Shown: positions 49,407 to 58,564, numbered from the stretch's first letter. The stretch: DNA of 64,000 nt from Nocardioides speluncae (GCF_003121585.1 NZ_QEOO01000047.1:1-64000); one strand, 5' to 3'. The notes: generated by a model not told the origin, from the sequence alone. A program made the numbers and translations.

Positions 49407-51674
49407 TTGACAGACCTGAATGCGGGGCAACCCGTCATTTCCGCCGTTGAGACCGTGATCGACAACGGCAAGTTCGGCAAGAGGACCGTGAAGTTCGAGA
49501 CCGGTCTCCTCGCCCGCCAGGCGGCGGGCTCCGTCACCGCCTACCTCGACGACGAGACCATGCTCCTGTCGGCGACCACTGCTTCGAAGCAGCCGAAGGA
49601 CCACTTCGACTTCTTCCCCTTGACGATCGACGTCGAGGAGCGGATGTACGCCGTGGGCCAGATCCCCGGCTCGTTCTTCCGCAGCGAGGGACGCCCGGGC
49701 GAGGACGCCATCCTCACGTGCCGGCTGATCGACCGGCCGCTGCGCCCGACCTTCAAGAAGGGCCTGCGCAACGAGGTCCAGGTCGTCATCACCGTGATGT
49801 CGCTCGACCCCGACCAGCCGTACGACGTCCTCGCGATCAACGCGGCGTCGCTGTCCACCCAGCTCTCCGGCCTGCCGTTCTCCGGCCCGGTCGGCGGCGT
49901 GCGGGTGGCGCTGATCGAGGGCCAGTGGGTCGCGTTCCCGAGCCACAGCCAGCTCGAGGAGGCCGTGTTCGACATGGTCGTCGCGGGCCGGGTCACCGAG
50001 ACCGGCGACGTCGCGATCATGATGGTCGAGGCCGAGGCCACCGAGCAGACCTGGGACCTGGTCCAGTCCGGCACCCAGGCGCCGACCGAGGAGATCGTGG
50101 CCACCGGCCTCGACGCCGCCAAGCCGTTCATCAAGCAGCTGTGCGAGGCCCAGGCCGAGCTGGCCAAGCAGGCCGCCAAGCCGGTGCAGGACTTCCCGGT
50201 CTTCCTCGACTACGAGGACGACGCGTACGCCGCGGTCGAGGCCGCGGTGAAGGACGAGACCGCCGCCGCGCTGACCATCGCCGGCAAGCAGGAGCGCGAG
50301 GACAAGCTCGACGAGATCAAGGCTTCGCTCCTGGAGAAGCTCGCGGGCGAGTTCGAGGGTCGCGAGAAGGAGATCGGCGCGGCGTACCGCTCGCTGAACA
50401 AGTCGCTCGTTCGCGAGCGGGTGCTCCGCGACAAGGTCCGCATCGACGGCCGTGGCCTCGCGGACATCCGGACCCTGTCCGCCGAGGTCGGCGTGATCCC
50501 GCGGGTGCACGGCTCGGCGCTGTTCGAGCGTGGCGAGACCCAGATTCTGGGCGTCACCACGCTGAACATGCTCACGCTGGAGCAGAAGCTCGACACGCTG
50601 TCGCCGGAGAAGTCGCGGCGCTACATGCACAAGTACGTCTTCCCGCCGTTCTCGACCGGCGAGACCGGCCGAGTCGGCTCGCCGAAGCGGCGCGAGGTCG
50701 GCCACGGTGCGCTCGCCCGCCGGGCGCTGCTGCCGGTGCTGCCGACTCGCGAGGAGTTCCCGTACGCCATCCGTCAGCTCTCCGAGGCCATGGGCTCCAA
50801 CGGCTCGACCTCGATGGGCTCGGTCTGCGCGTCCACGCTGTCGCTGCTGCAGGCCGGCGTGCCGCTGCGTGCGGCCGTCGCGGGCATCGCGATGGGTCTG
50901 ATCTCCGGTGAGGTCGACGGTGCGACCCAGTACGTCGCGCTGACCGACATCCTCGGTGCCGAGGACGCCTTCGGCGACATGGACTTCAAGGTCGCCGGCA
51001 CCCGCGAGTTCGTCACCGCGCTGCAGCTGGACACCAAGCTCGACGGCATCCCCGCCGAGGTCCTCGCCGCCGCGCTGACCCAGGCGCGTGACGCCCGGTT
51101 CGCGATCCTCGACGTGATGGCCGAGGCCATCGACGAGCCGGAGGAGATGTCGCTGCACGCGCCGCGGATCATCACCCTGCGGATCCCGGTCGACAAGATC
51201 GGCGAGGTCATCGGCCCGAAGGGCAAGGTGATCAACCAGATCCAGGACGACACCGGTGCCCAGCTGACCATCGAGGACGACGGCACGATCTACATCGGCG
51301 CCACCAACGGCGAGGCCGCCGAGGCTGCTCGCCAGGCCGTCAACGCGATCGCCAACCCGACGATGCCCGAGGTCGGCGAGCGCTACCTCGGCACCGTGGT
51401 GAAGACGACCAACTTCGGCGCCTTCGTCTCGCTGCTCCCCGGCAAGGACGGCCTGCTGCACATCAGCAAGCTCCGTGCGCTGGCCGGCGGCAAGCGGGTC
51501 GACGCGGTCGAGGACGTCGTCTCGGTCGGCCAGAAGGTCCAGGTCGAGATCGCCGAGATCGACGACCGCGGCAAGCTCTCGCTGATCCCGGTCGTCGACG
51601 AGGACGAGGCGAAGGAGTCGCCCGCCGACGAGGCGCCCGAGGCCGAGGTTGCTGAGGACAGCACCGAGGACTGA
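49407..51674 (+). CDS. pnp: Polyribonucleotide nucleotidyltransferase (PNPase), 755 aa
   Basis: A 3'-5' phosphorolytic exoribonuclease of RNA turnover. Two RNase PH domains flank an all-helical linker (first begins VISAVETVIDNGKFGKRTVK; second has VHGSALFERGETQILGVTTL and the FFPLTIDVEERMYAVGQIPG block in the first). KH is VDKIGEVIGPKGKVINQIQD, and an S1 domain with the acidic C-terminal tail follows. The start appears to be TTG at 49407 with GAGGGAAG upstream; no ATG or GTG fits the family N-terminus. Confidence 0.94.
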   Translation: MTDLNAGQPVISAVETVIDNGKFGKRTVKFETGLLARQAAGSVTAYLDDETMLLSATTASKQPKDHFDFFPLTIDVEERMYAVGQIPGSFFRSEGRPGEDAILTCRLIDRPLRPTFKKGLRNEVQVVITVMSLDPDQPYDVLAINAASLSTQLSGLPFSGPVGGVRVALIEGQWVAFPSHSQLEEAVFDMVVAGRVTETGDVAIMMVEAEATEQTWDLVQSGTQAPTEEIVATGLDAAKPFIKQLCEAQAELAKQAAKPVQDFPVFLDYEDDAYAAVEAAVKDETAAALTIAGKQEREDKLDEIKASLLEKLAGEFEGREKEIGAAYRSLNKSLVRERVLRDKVRIDGRGLADIRTLSAEVGVIPRVHGSALFERGETQILGVTTLNMLTLEQKLDTLSPEKSRRYMHKYVFPPFSTGETGRVGSPKRREVGHGALARRALLPVLPTREEFPYAIRQLSEAMGSNGSTSMGSVCASTLSLLQAGVPLRAAVAGIAMGLISGEVDGATQYVALTDILGAEDAFGDMDFKVAGTREFVTALQLDTKLDGIPAEVLAAALTQARDARFAILDVMAEAIDEPEEMSLHAPRIITLRIPVDKIGEVIGPKGKVINQIQDDTGAQLTIEDDGTIYIGATNGEAAEAARQAVNAIANPTMPEVGERYLGTVVKTTNFGAFVSLLPGKDGLLHISKLRALAGGKRVDAVEDVVSVGQKVQVEIAEIDDRGKLSLIPVVDEDEAKESPADEAPEAEVAEDSTED

Positions 51675-51678
51675 CCGA

Positions 51679-53064
51679 GTGGCGCAATCACCTAGCGCAG
51701 ATTCGACGGCCGGCCAGCAGAACACTGCTGGCCGGTCGTCGGTTCCGGTCCCGGCCGCGGCGCAGAAGACCGGCACCACCCGCACCCTGCTGACCGTCGA
51801 GGACAACGCCGGCCAGGTCGTCTCGCGGGTACGCCGTACCGTGCTGCCCGGCGGTCTCCGGGTGGTCACCGAGCAGATGAGCGGCGTCCGCTCCGCGAGC
51901 GTCGGCGTCTGGGTCGGTGTCGGCTCGCGCGACGAGACGCCCACCCTGCACGGCTGCTCGCACTTCCTGGAGCACCTGCTGTTCAAGGGCACCCGCGAGC
52001 GCACCGCGATGGACATCTCGGTCGCCCTGGACACCGTCGGCGGCGAGTTCAACGCGTTCACCGCCAAGGAGTACACCTGCTTCCACGCCCGGGTGCTCGA
52101 TGACGACCTGCCGCTGGCCGTCGACGTACTCGGCGACATGATCACCAGCTCGCTGATCGCCGCGGCGGACGTCGAGGCGGAGCGCGAGGTGATCCTCGAC
52201 GAGATCGCCATGCACGACGACGACCCGGACGACGTGGTCCACAACCTGTTCGCCGCGCAGGCGTGGGGAAGCTCGCCGCTCGGCCGGCCGATCGCCGGCA
52301 CCGCCGAGTCGATCCGTGGCCTGACCCGCGCCCAGATCACCCGCTTCTACCGGAGCCACTACCGCCCCGGTTCGATGGTGGTCGCCGTCGCCGGCAACAT
52401 CGACCACACCACCGTGGTCCGTCAGGTCCGCAAGGCGTTCTCCCGCAACGGCTTCCTCAGCGGCACCGAGACCCCGGCCCGGCCGCGGCTGGGGGAGCGG
52501 GTCCGCCCGGTCCACACCGGCGAGGCCCGGGCCAGCCGTCCGTTCGAACAGGTCAACCTGGTGCTCGGTATGAACGGCCTGACCCGCAACGACCCGCGGC
52601 GCTTCGCGCTCGGCGTACTCACCACCGCGCTGGGCGGCGGCACCTCCTCACGGCTGTTCCAGGAGGTCCGGGAACGCCGTGGGCTGGCCTACTCGGTCTA
52701 CTCGTTCGCCTCGCACCACGCCGACGCGGGCCTGGTCGGGGTCGGCGCCGGCTGCCTGCCCGCGAAGCAGGCCGAGGTACTGGCCACGATCCGGGCCGAG
52801 CTGGCGAAGGTGGCCGACACCGGCATCACCGAGGAGGAGCTGGCGCGTGCGAAGGGCCAGCTGCGCGGTGGCTTGGTTCTCGGCCTGGAGGACTCCGGCT
52901 CCCGGATGGGCCGGCTCGGCAAGGCCGAGCTGGTGTACGACGAGCTGCTCAGCATCGACGAGGTGATCGCCCGGATGGACGCCGTCACGCTGGACGAGGT
53001 GCGCACCCTGGCCCACGAGCTGTTCAGCCAGGCCGAGATCCTCGCCGTCGTCGGACCTGAGTAG
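51679..53064 (+). CDS. M16 family zinc peptidase, 461 aa
   Basis: A cytoplasmic pitrilysin/processing-peptidase-type enzyme. The inverted zinc motif is H95-F-L-E98-H99 in GCSHFLEHLLFKGT, and the distal Glu is in EAEREVILDEIAMHDD about 76 residues on. The C-terminal half is the inactive partner domain (LVLGMNGLTRNDPRRFAL, GGGTSSRLFQEVRERRGLAY). The first 45 residues are a Ser/Ala/Pro-rich extension. GTG start 4 nt after pnp; pnp-M16-dapB is a standard actinobacterial order. Confidence 0.93.
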   Translation: MAQSPSADSTAGQQNTAGRSSVPVPAAAQKTGTTRTLLTVEDNAGQVVSRVRRTVLPGGLRVVTEQMSGVRSASVGVWVGVGSRDETPTLHGCSHFLEHLLFKGTRERTAMDISVALDTVGGEFNAFTAKEYTCFHARVLDDDLPLAVDVLGDMITSSLIAAADVEAEREVILDEIAMHDDDPDDVVHNLFAAQAWGSSPLGRPIAGTAESIRGLTRAQITRFYRSHYRPGSMVVAVAGNIDHTTVVRQVRKAFSRNGFLSGTETPARPRLGERVRPVHTGEARASRPFEQVNLVLGMNGLTRNDPRRFALGVLTTALGGGTSSRLFQEVRERRGLAYSVYSFASHHADAGLVGVGAGCLPAKQAEVLATIRAELAKVADTGITEEELARAKGQLRGGLVLGLEDSGSRMGRLGKAELVYDELLSIDEVIARMDAVTLDEVRTLAHELFSQAEILAVVGPE

Positions 53065-53107
53065 GCAAACGCCTGCGCCGAGGTGGCCTCACCGCTGATC
53101 ATGGGCC

Positions 53108-53434
53108 ATGGCTTCGGATCTGGTCACGCCCGCGCGGGCCGGCGCGCCACTCGCGGCTGGTCTGGCGACCCTGCTCGTCTTCGTCGCGAACATGGTCGTT
53201 TCGGTGCGATCGTGGCGGTTCGAGGCGGGCGCGGACGGCATGCAGCGCAGCGAGATCGTGTCGTGGTTCCTCACCATCGGAGCTGGCCTCAGCCTGACGG
53301 CGTTCGTGGGGTTGCTCCTGCTGCTTCCCTGGCCGGCCAGACGAGTCGGTGTCGGGGTTCTCGCGGGTCTGGCGCTGACCGTGCTCGGCAACCTCGTGTG
53401 GGTGTACGTCGACGTGTTCAGGACCATGTCCTGA
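53108..53434 (+). CDS. Small membrane protein, 108 aa
   Basis: Three hydrophobic helices (about 13-32, 50-73, 80-103) and no recognisable family. A short basic/amphipathic loop (RSWRFEAGADGMQRSEI) joins the first two. ATG at 53108, 43 nt after the M16 gene. The two run the same way, so readthrough is possible. It ends 14 nt from a convergent gene. Confidence 0.6.
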   Translation: MASDLVTPARAGAPLAAGLATLLVFVANMVVSVRSWRFEAGADGMQRSEIVSWFLTIGAGLSLTAFVGLLLLLPWPARRVGVGVLAGLALTVLGNLVWVYVDVFRTMS

Positions 53435-53448
53435 ACACGTCGCGCGGC

Positions 53449-53970
53449 TCAGGCGGCCGGCCCCTTGGCGCGGACGTCGATCACGTTGGTCATCGCGTCG
53501 CGCAGCTCGGCCAGCCAGTCGCCTTCGTGCTGGCCGACCAGGCGCACGCACCAGGCGAGGGCGTCCGACCGGGACCGGGCCACTCCGGCCTCGACCAGGA
53601 TGTCGAGGATCTGCCGCTGCGGCTGGCGGAGCCGGGTCATCACGGGCGCGGCGACACTGGTGAACAGCTCGTCGTACTCGCCGACCCGGACGCCCCAGGA
53701 GACCTTGCGGTCGTAGCGTCGCTCGGCCTCGCCGGCGAGCCGGATCCGACGGTCCCGGGTCTCCTCGCGGAACGCCTTCGCCCGTCCGGCCCTGGCCTCG
53801 GCGGTCTCACTCTCCGATGCGCCTTTGGCGAGCTCGACGTCGGGAAGGGTGAGCATGACGACGACCTCTTCGCGGTCGACGGTGATCGTGGGTGGCTGCG
53901 CGGTCCACTCCTGCGGCAGGCGGCCCGTGAACCAGCCCCGTACCTTCTCCAGCGCCTCATCGGTAATCAT
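53449..53970 (-). CDS. Uncharacterised cytoplasmic protein, 173 aa
   Basis: No family recognised. The N-terminal part is beta-rich (TITVDREEVVVMLTLPDVEL), the middle is very charged and helical (ASESETAEARAGRAKAFREE), and the C-terminal RSRSDALAWCVRLVGQHEGD resembles the helix-turn-helix-like ends of ribbon-helix-helix or antitoxin-type proteins. The ATG at 53970 is supported by TAATCT 7 nt upstream in unusually AT-rich DNA (about 53962-53990). It may form a unit with the two genes upstream on the same strand. Confidence 0.65.
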   Translation of the reverse strand: MITDEALEKVRGWFTGRLPQEWTAQPPTITVDREEVVVMLTLPDVELAKGASESETAEARAGRAKAFREETRDRRIRLAGEAERRYDRKVSWGVRVGEYDELFTSVAAPVMTRLRQPQRQILDILVEAGVARSRSDALAWCVRLVGQHEGDWLAELRDAMTNVIDVRAKGPAA

Positions 53971-53977
53971 GTAATAA

Positions 53978-53983
53978 AGATTA
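53978..53983 (-). promoter_or_regulatory. -10 hexamer TAATCT of leaderless gene
   Basis: Minus-strand TAATCT ends 7 nt before ATG 53970, in AT-rich sequence that stands out from the rest of the window. Confidence 0.5.
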
Positions 53984-54019
53984 CCTAGAAGAGCGTAGAC
54001 GTCCAAGAACTCTGTTTGC

Positions 54020-54541
54020 CTATCTGCCGGCCACAACGATTGTGGCGTAGCACGCCAGCGTCCAGGCCAGACTCGCCATTGTCCCGAGGATCCTGCTGGC
54101 TAACACATGGTTGACCGTCCCGTCCGAACCTTGGCTGTCGGCGTACTGTCCCAGCGCCTTGACTGCCACCACGACGGATGCCACCTCAGGCAATCGCAAG
54201 AGCAGTGCGATCACTATGGTCAGACGTTCGCTCACGCCAATCCACGGGGACGCCGGCAGCGTTATCCACCCTGGATCGAGTCCGCCCCTCTCTGCGAGCT
54301 TGAGCGATGCGCGTGCGACGATTCCGCCGCCGAAGGCGGCAGCCAAGATCGTGGCGCCGACGTCTGCTTCGACTGGCGCCGGGATCAAGGTGCGGTCGCT
54401 CACCGCGATGACGGTGGCAAGTGTCACCAGAGAAACGTTGCCGGCGGCGAGCGACCAGAACAGGCGAGAGTCGTTCGATGCGATGTACTTCCACGCGACG
54501 ACCCCAATGGCTGCCGTCGCCAGGAGTAGGAGGCTTGTCAT
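54020..54541 (-). CDS. Membrane protein paired with SatD-like gene, 173 aa
   Basis: Four to five hydrophobic segments (LLLLATAAIGVVAWKYIA, GNVSLVTLATVIAV, TILAAAFGGGIVARA, LTIVIALLLRLPEVASVVVA, TMASLAWTLACYATIVV). No known family. The start overlaps the SatD-like stop by ATGA, so the two are translationally coupled. SatD-type proteins are often encoded with a membrane protein. Confidence 0.7.
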   Translation of the reverse strand: MTSLLLLATAAIGVVAWKYIASNDSRLFWSLAAGNVSLVTLATVIAVSDRTLIPAPVEADVGATILAAAFGGGIVARASLKLAERGGLDPGWITLPASPWIGVSERLTIVIALLLRLPEVASVVVAVKALGQYADSQGSDGTVNHVLASRILGTMASLAWTLACYATIVVAGR

Positions 54542-55140
54542 ATGGAGGAGCTCGCATCGTTGGGCAGCATGTTCCCGAGCAGGACACTGGCAAGCGCTGA
54601 CGCTCTGCTCGCCTCAATGAGCGCCGCCGCACGCACACGCTGGCTGACGGCTGCCTGACTGATGCCGAGCACGCGCGCAGCCTGGTCGTAGGTCAGGCCG
54701 TCGGCCACCAGGTCGGCCACCTCCCAGCCTCGTTGAGTACGCCGGCTGAGCACGCCTGCCCACAGCCACAGGACGGTCTCAAGCTGCTCGGCATGGTAGT
54801 CATCGGCGCCGACGACGTTGAGGTACGGCGACCCGGACTTAGCCCGGGTGACCGCTTCGCGAGCGTTGAGGTACGCCGGCCCGCGGCCGGCACGCGCGTG
54901 GTCGGGGAGCGGCTCCTCGATCGCGCCGACGCCGAGGCCGATGTTCCAGGTGCCGGCGCGAAGCAGGGTCTCGATGCAGTTCACGGTCGTAGCGGCGTCG
55001 CTGAGCACGCCTTGGATCTCGTCGCCGGCGGTGCGCTCGAACTCGAGGAGTGATCGGTGGGCGGCCAGGGCAGCGAGCGCCTCGGGCACTAGGTCGGGTC
55101 CGCGACGGCTCGACCGCTGGTCCACGGTGAGTACAGCCAC
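54538..55140 (-). CDS. SatD-like protein with C-terminal helix-turn-helix, 200 aa
   Basis: N-terminal VAVLTVDQRSSRRGPDLV matches the I-x-x-D-x-x-x-S-R opening of SatD-family proteins, and LLEFERTAGDEIQGVLSDAA (acidic E-x-x-x-GDE-x-Q) and LGVGAIEEPLPDHARAGRGP (G-x-G) continue it. The C-terminal DGLTYDQAARVLGISQAAVS is a sigma-70 region 4-type helix-turn-helix. Likely a DNA-binding regulator. The GTG start at 55140 is my best choice; TTG 55146 is possible. Confidence 0.62.
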   Translation of the reverse strand: MAVLTVDQRSSRRGPDLVPEALAALAAHRSLLEFERTAGDEIQGVLSDAATTVNCIETLLRAGTWNIGLGVGAIEEPLPDHARAGRGPAYLNAREAVTRAKSGSPYLNVVGADDYHAEQLETVLWLWAGVLSRRTQRGWEVADLVADGLTYDQAARVLGISQAAVSQRVRAAALIEASRASALASVLLGNMLPNDASSSI

Positions 55141-55204
55141 GATCAACCAAGGCCCCCTCGAGACTGCTCGTCGGTCGTCGATGACGAAGGATATTGCAGC
55201 CTGT

Positions 55205-55720
55205 TCAGCGGCGTCCGATGATCCCGAGGACCGGCGGGACCTTGTTCTCGACCAGCGAGACCCGGAAGCCGCCTTCGGCGAGCGCCGTCGACGCCTTCTC
55301 GGCGACGTGCGGGACACCCTCGGGGCGGGTCGCGTCGTAGAACAGGCTCACCGTTCCGCCGGGCACCACCCGCTCGTGCAGCAGCGCCACCTCGTCGGCG
55401 CACTTGCGCACCCAGAAGAGGTTCACGTTGAACGCGAAGACCTTGTCGATCCGCTTCACCGGGACCCGCAGCGTCGCCAGGTCGATCTGGCGCACCGTGA
55501 GCCGGCCGCTCTCGACGTACTTCGCGTTGCGGCGCTTGGTCCGGTCCACGCCGGACTCGGAACGGTCGATCGCGAACAGCCGCCCCTTCTCGAGCTTCGC
55601 GCAGATCACCTCCGCCGCTGCGCCGGGACCGCAGCCGATCTCCAGGATCTGGTCTGAAGGCTGCACGTCGATGAGCTCGACTGCCCATCGAATCCGGGCC
55701 GGGACTGTCTGGACCGCCAT
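55205..55720 (-). CDS. Class I SAM-dependent methyltransferase, 171 aa
   Basis: Motif I is ILEIGCGPGAAAEVI (GxGxG) at about 25-39, the acidic end of beta2 is FAIDRSESGVDR, and motif IV is FAFNVNLFWVRK. A small methyltransferase without extra domains; substrate unknown. The start ATG at 55720 places motif I at the usual distance from the N-terminus. Divergent from dapB with 54 bp between. Confidence 0.85.
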   Translation of the reverse strand: MAVQTVPARIRWAVELIDVQPSDQILEIGCGPGAAAEVICAKLEKGRLFAIDRSESGVDRTKRRNAKYVESGRLTVRQIDLATLRVPVKRIDKVFAFNVNLFWVRKCADEVALLHERVVPGGTVSLFYDATRPEGVPHVAEKASTALAEGGFRVSLVENKVPPVLGIIGRR

Positions 55721-55762
55721 GAGGGACAGCCTGCCACAAGCCGAACGCCGGATCCGCCGGGA

Positions 55763-55768
55763 TAGGTT
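55763..55768 (+). promoter_or_regulatory. -10 hexamer TAGGTT of leaderless dapB
   Basis: TAGGTT ends 6 nt before GTG 55775. Confidence 0.6.
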
Positions 55769-55774
55769 GACCCG

Positions 55775-56530
55775 GTGACAGAACGGATGAAGGTGGGCGT
55801 GCTCGGAGCGCGCGGCAAGGTCGGAACCGAGGTCTGCAAGGCGGTGGCGGCCGCCGGCGACATGGAGCTGGTCGCGTCGATCGACGCCGGCGACCCGATC
55901 GAAGGACTTGTCTCGGCCGGCGCCGAGGCGATCGTGGACTTCACCCATCCCGACGTGGTCATGGACAACCTGGAATTCTGCATCGACCACGGCATCCATG
56001 CGGTGGTCGGCACCACCGGCTTCGACGAGGAGCGGCTCGGGCAGCTGCGCACCTGGCTCGAGGTCAGCCCGGCGACCGGCGTGCTGATCGCGCCGAACTT
56101 CTCGATCGGTGCGGTGCTGATGATGCGGTTCGCGGCCGAGGCGGCACCGTACTTCGAGTCGGTGGAGGTCGTCGAGCTGCATCACCCCGACAAGGCCGAC
56201 GCGCCGTCCGGCACCGCGCGCCGTACCGCCGAGCTGATCGCCGCGGCCCGCCGCGAGGCCGGCAGCGCTCCGATGCCCGATGCGACGTCGACCGGGCTCG
56301 ACGGGGCCCGCGGAGCCGACGTCGAGGGGGTGCGGGTGCACGGTCTCCGGATCCGCGGTCTGGTCGCCCACCAGGAGGTGGTCCTCGGCGGACTGGGGGA
56401 GACGCTGACGATCCGGCACGACTCGCTGGACCGGGCGTCGTTCACCCCGGGCGTCCTCGTCGGACTGCGTGCGATCGGGTCCCACCCGGGCCTGACGGTC
56501 GGCCTGGAACCCCTGCTCGACCTGGGGTAG
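55775..56530 (+). CDS. dapB: 4-hydroxy-tetrahydrodipicolinate reductase, 251 aa
   Basis: A step of the diaminopimelate/lysine pathway, supplying the cell wall. The N-terminal NAD(P)-binding motif is VGVLGARGKVGTEVCKAV, GTTGF marks the active-site loop, and catalytic ELHHPDKADAPSGTA has the His-His, Lys and S-G-T of DapB near residue 133-147. Leaderless GTG start. It completes the pnp-M16-dapB run, displaced by the SatD cluster on the opposite strand. Confidence 0.95.
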   Translation: MTERMKVGVLGARGKVGTEVCKAVAAAGDMELVASIDAGDPIEGLVSAGAEAIVDFTHPDVVMDNLEFCIDHGIHAVVGTTGFDEERLGQLRTWLEVSPATGVLIAPNFSIGAVLMMRFAAEAAPYFESVEVVELHHPDKADAPSGTARRTAELIAAARREAGSAPMPDATSTGLDGARGADVEGVRVHGLRIRGLVAHQEVVLGGLGETLTIRHDSLDRASFTPGVLVGLRAIGSHPGLTVGLEPLLDLG

Positions 56531-56665
56531 CGCGCGGCGCAAGCGTCACAATCCTGACTTGCCGGATTTTGACACTCGGGTGTTCTACCAAGTTGTAACT
56601 CCGTGTGACACCGTCAGGTCGCCTCAGACCACCAGGCTGAGGCTCCTGAGGGAGAGGACCGCCCC

Positions 56666-58264
56666 ATGCGTAGAGCAGCAGGAATCGCAGCACTAGCGGT
56701 AGTTGCCGCGGCCACAACCGGGATGGCCGGGACCAGCACCGTCAACGCAGCGCCCAAGGACCCCGCCGTCACAGCTCTGTCGAACCTCAAGTCGCACCCC
56801 ACCGCCGCCCGCGCGGCCGACGGGCAGGCGTTCCAGGTCAAGAGCACGATCGTGGACAAGAACGGCACCACTCACGTGCGGATGGACCGCACCTACCACG
56901 GTCTGCGCGTCATCGGCGGCGACCTGGTCGTGCACCAGGGCCCGAGCGCCGGCCTGAAGGGCGTCAGTCAGACCCTGAAGAAGCCGCTCACTCTGTCGAC
57001 CGACGCCGACCTCGCCGCCGGCACGGCCGCGTCGAAGGCGATGGCGCCCAACAAGACCAACCGCTCGATCACCGGCCTCAAGCGCAAGGGCGCCCCTGAG
57101 CTCGTCGTGGACGCGACCGGTGCCACGCCCCGCCTGGCGTGGGAGGTCCTGTCCGGCGGCGTACAGAAGGACGGTACGCCGAGCCGGCTCGCGACCTACG
57201 TCGACGCCAAGTCCGGGGCGCTCATCCGCACCGAACAGCAGATCCAGACCGCCGACGGCTCCGGCAACACCCTCTACAGCGGCACCGTCCCGCTGCAGGT
57301 GACGCAGTCGGGCTCGACGTACTCGCTGAAGGACGCGACCCGCGGCGGCGGCTACACCAACGACGTCAACAACAGGGAGGATCTCTTCCTCTTCTGCCAG
57401 CTGTTCGGCCTCGGCTGCCAGGTCGGCACCACGGTCACCAGCACGTCGAGCACCTTCGGCAACGGCTCCAACAGCAACCGCGCCACTGCGGCTGCCGACG
57501 CGCAGTACGGGAGCAACGTCACCTGGGACTATTTCAAGAACGTCCACGGCCGCAACGGCATCTGGAACGACGGCCGGGCCGCCTGGAGCCGCGTCCACTA
57601 CGGCAATGCCTACGTGAACGCGTTCTGGGACGGCTCGAAGATGACCTACGGCGACGGTGACGGCACCAACTTCGGTCCGCTGGTGTCGCTGGACGTCGCC
57701 GGTCACGAGATGGCGCACGGCGTCACCCAGAACTCCGCCAACCTCACCTACTCCGGTGAGTCGGGCGGCCTGAACGAGGCCACCTCGGACGTCTTCGGCT
57801 CGCTGGTGGAGGCGCACGCCGCCAACGGCAACGACCCCGGTGACTACTACATCGGCGAGGAGTTCGACATCGCCCAGGGCGACGGGTTCCGCCGGATGGA
57901 CAAGCCGTCCAGCGACGGAAACTCGGTGGACTGCTGGAGCAGTAGCGTCGGCAACCTCGACGTGCACTACTCCTCAGGTGTCGGCAACCACGCCTTCTAC
58001 CTGCTCGCCGAGGGCTCGGGCGCCAAGACGATCGGCGGCAAGCCGCACAACTCGCCGACCTGCAACGGCTCGACGGTCATCGGCATCGGCAAGGACAAGG
58101 CGGCCAAGATCTGGTATCGCGCGCTGGTGACGTACTGGACCAGCAGCACCAACTACGCCCAGGCTCGCGCCGGCATGCTGAAGGCCGCCACCGACCTGTA
58201 CGGCGCGGGGAGCGTCGAATACAACACCGTCGCTGCCGCCTGGAGTGCTGTCAGCGTCAACTGA
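56666..58264 (+). CDS. Secreted M4 (thermolysin-like) metalloprotease, 532 aa
   Basis: A signal peptide covers about residues 1-28 (AAGIAALAVVAAATTGMAG). FTP and PepSY propeptide domains follow (about 40-195), then an M4 catalytic domain: H347-E-M-A-H351 with the third zinc ligand Glu371 in GGLNEATSDV, exactly 20 residues after the second His as in thermolysin, and C-terminal HYSSGVGNHAFYLLAEG with the catalytic His. Upstream is a -35-like TTGACA (56569) with an AT-rich stretch about 20 nt on, and a good GGGAGAGG Shine-Dalgarno. It ends in a strong terminator. Confidence 0.93.
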   Translation: MRRAAGIAALAVVAAATTGMAGTSTVNAAPKDPAVTALSNLKSHPTAARAADGQAFQVKSTIVDKNGTTHVRMDRTYHGLRVIGGDLVVHQGPSAGLKGVSQTLKKPLTLSTDADLAAGTAASKAMAPNKTNRSITGLKRKGAPELVVDATGATPRLAWEVLSGGVQKDGTPSRLATYVDAKSGALIRTEQQIQTADGSGNTLYSGTVPLQVTQSGSTYSLKDATRGGGYTNDVNNREDLFLFCQLFGLGCQVGTTVTSTSSTFGNGSNSNRATAAADAQYGSNVTWDYFKNVHGRNGIWNDGRAAWSRVHYGNAYVNAFWDGSKMTYGDGDGTNFGPLVSLDVAGHEMAHGVTQNSANLTYSGESGGLNEATSDVFGSLVEAHAANGNDPGDYYIGEEFDIAQGDGFRRMDKPSSDGNSVDCWSSSVGNLDVHYSSGVGNHAFYLLAEGSGAKTIGGKPHNSPTCNGSTVIGIGKDKAAKIWYRALVTYWTSSTNYAQARAGMLKAATDLYGAGSVEYNTVAAAWSAVSVN

Positions 58265-58269
58265 TTCAA

Positions 58270-58326
58270 CAGGGAGCAGAAAACGAGGCCCGCGCCGGAA
58301 TCGGTGCGGGCCTCGCCTGCTCCCTG
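58270..58326. terminator. Bidirectional terminator, M4 protease / small membrane protein
   Basis: Outer arms CAGGGAGCAG / CTGCTCCCTG and inner arms CGAGGCCCGC / GCGGGCCTCG, joined by an AAAA/C internal loop and a closed GAAT tip. It lies just after the M4 stop and 19 nt beyond the stop of the convergent gene. Confidence 0.8.
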
Positions 58327-58345
58327 CGGGCTGTCGGTCAGCTGC

Positions 58346-58564
58346 TCAGCGCCGTCGATGGATCCGGGCCGGGCGCGGCGCGTGGTGGAAGTCGTGAACC
58401 AGCAGGTACGCCACCACGACGCCGGCGGCGGCGCCGATCAGGATGCCTCTAGCGACGACGGGAACCGGCGTGACCTCGGCGAGCCACATGCCCGCCACCA
58501 CGAAGAACAAGATGGCCGCCGCGATCAGGGCGACCCGGTGAAGCCTCGGTAGCGGACCGAACAC
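58346..58564 (-). CDS. Small two-helix membrane protein, 72 aa
   Basis: Two hydrophobic helices (about 10-28, VALIAAAILFFVVAGMWLA; about 38-58, GILIGAAAGVVVAYLLVHD) and a basic tail (HHAPRPARIHRRR). GTG start with GAGGAGG about 8 nt upstream, a strong ribosome-binding site, so expression is likely. Function unknown. Confidence 0.65.
   Translation of the reverse strand: MFGPLPRLHRVALIAAAILFFVVAGMWLAEVTPVPVVARGILIGAAAGVVVAYLLVHDFHHAPRPARIHRRR

Noticed and set aside
49386..52340. Open frame of about 980 codons antisense to pnp and the M16 gene
   Set aside because: It spans two well-supported genes and shows no domain; high GC suppresses stop codons on the other strand.
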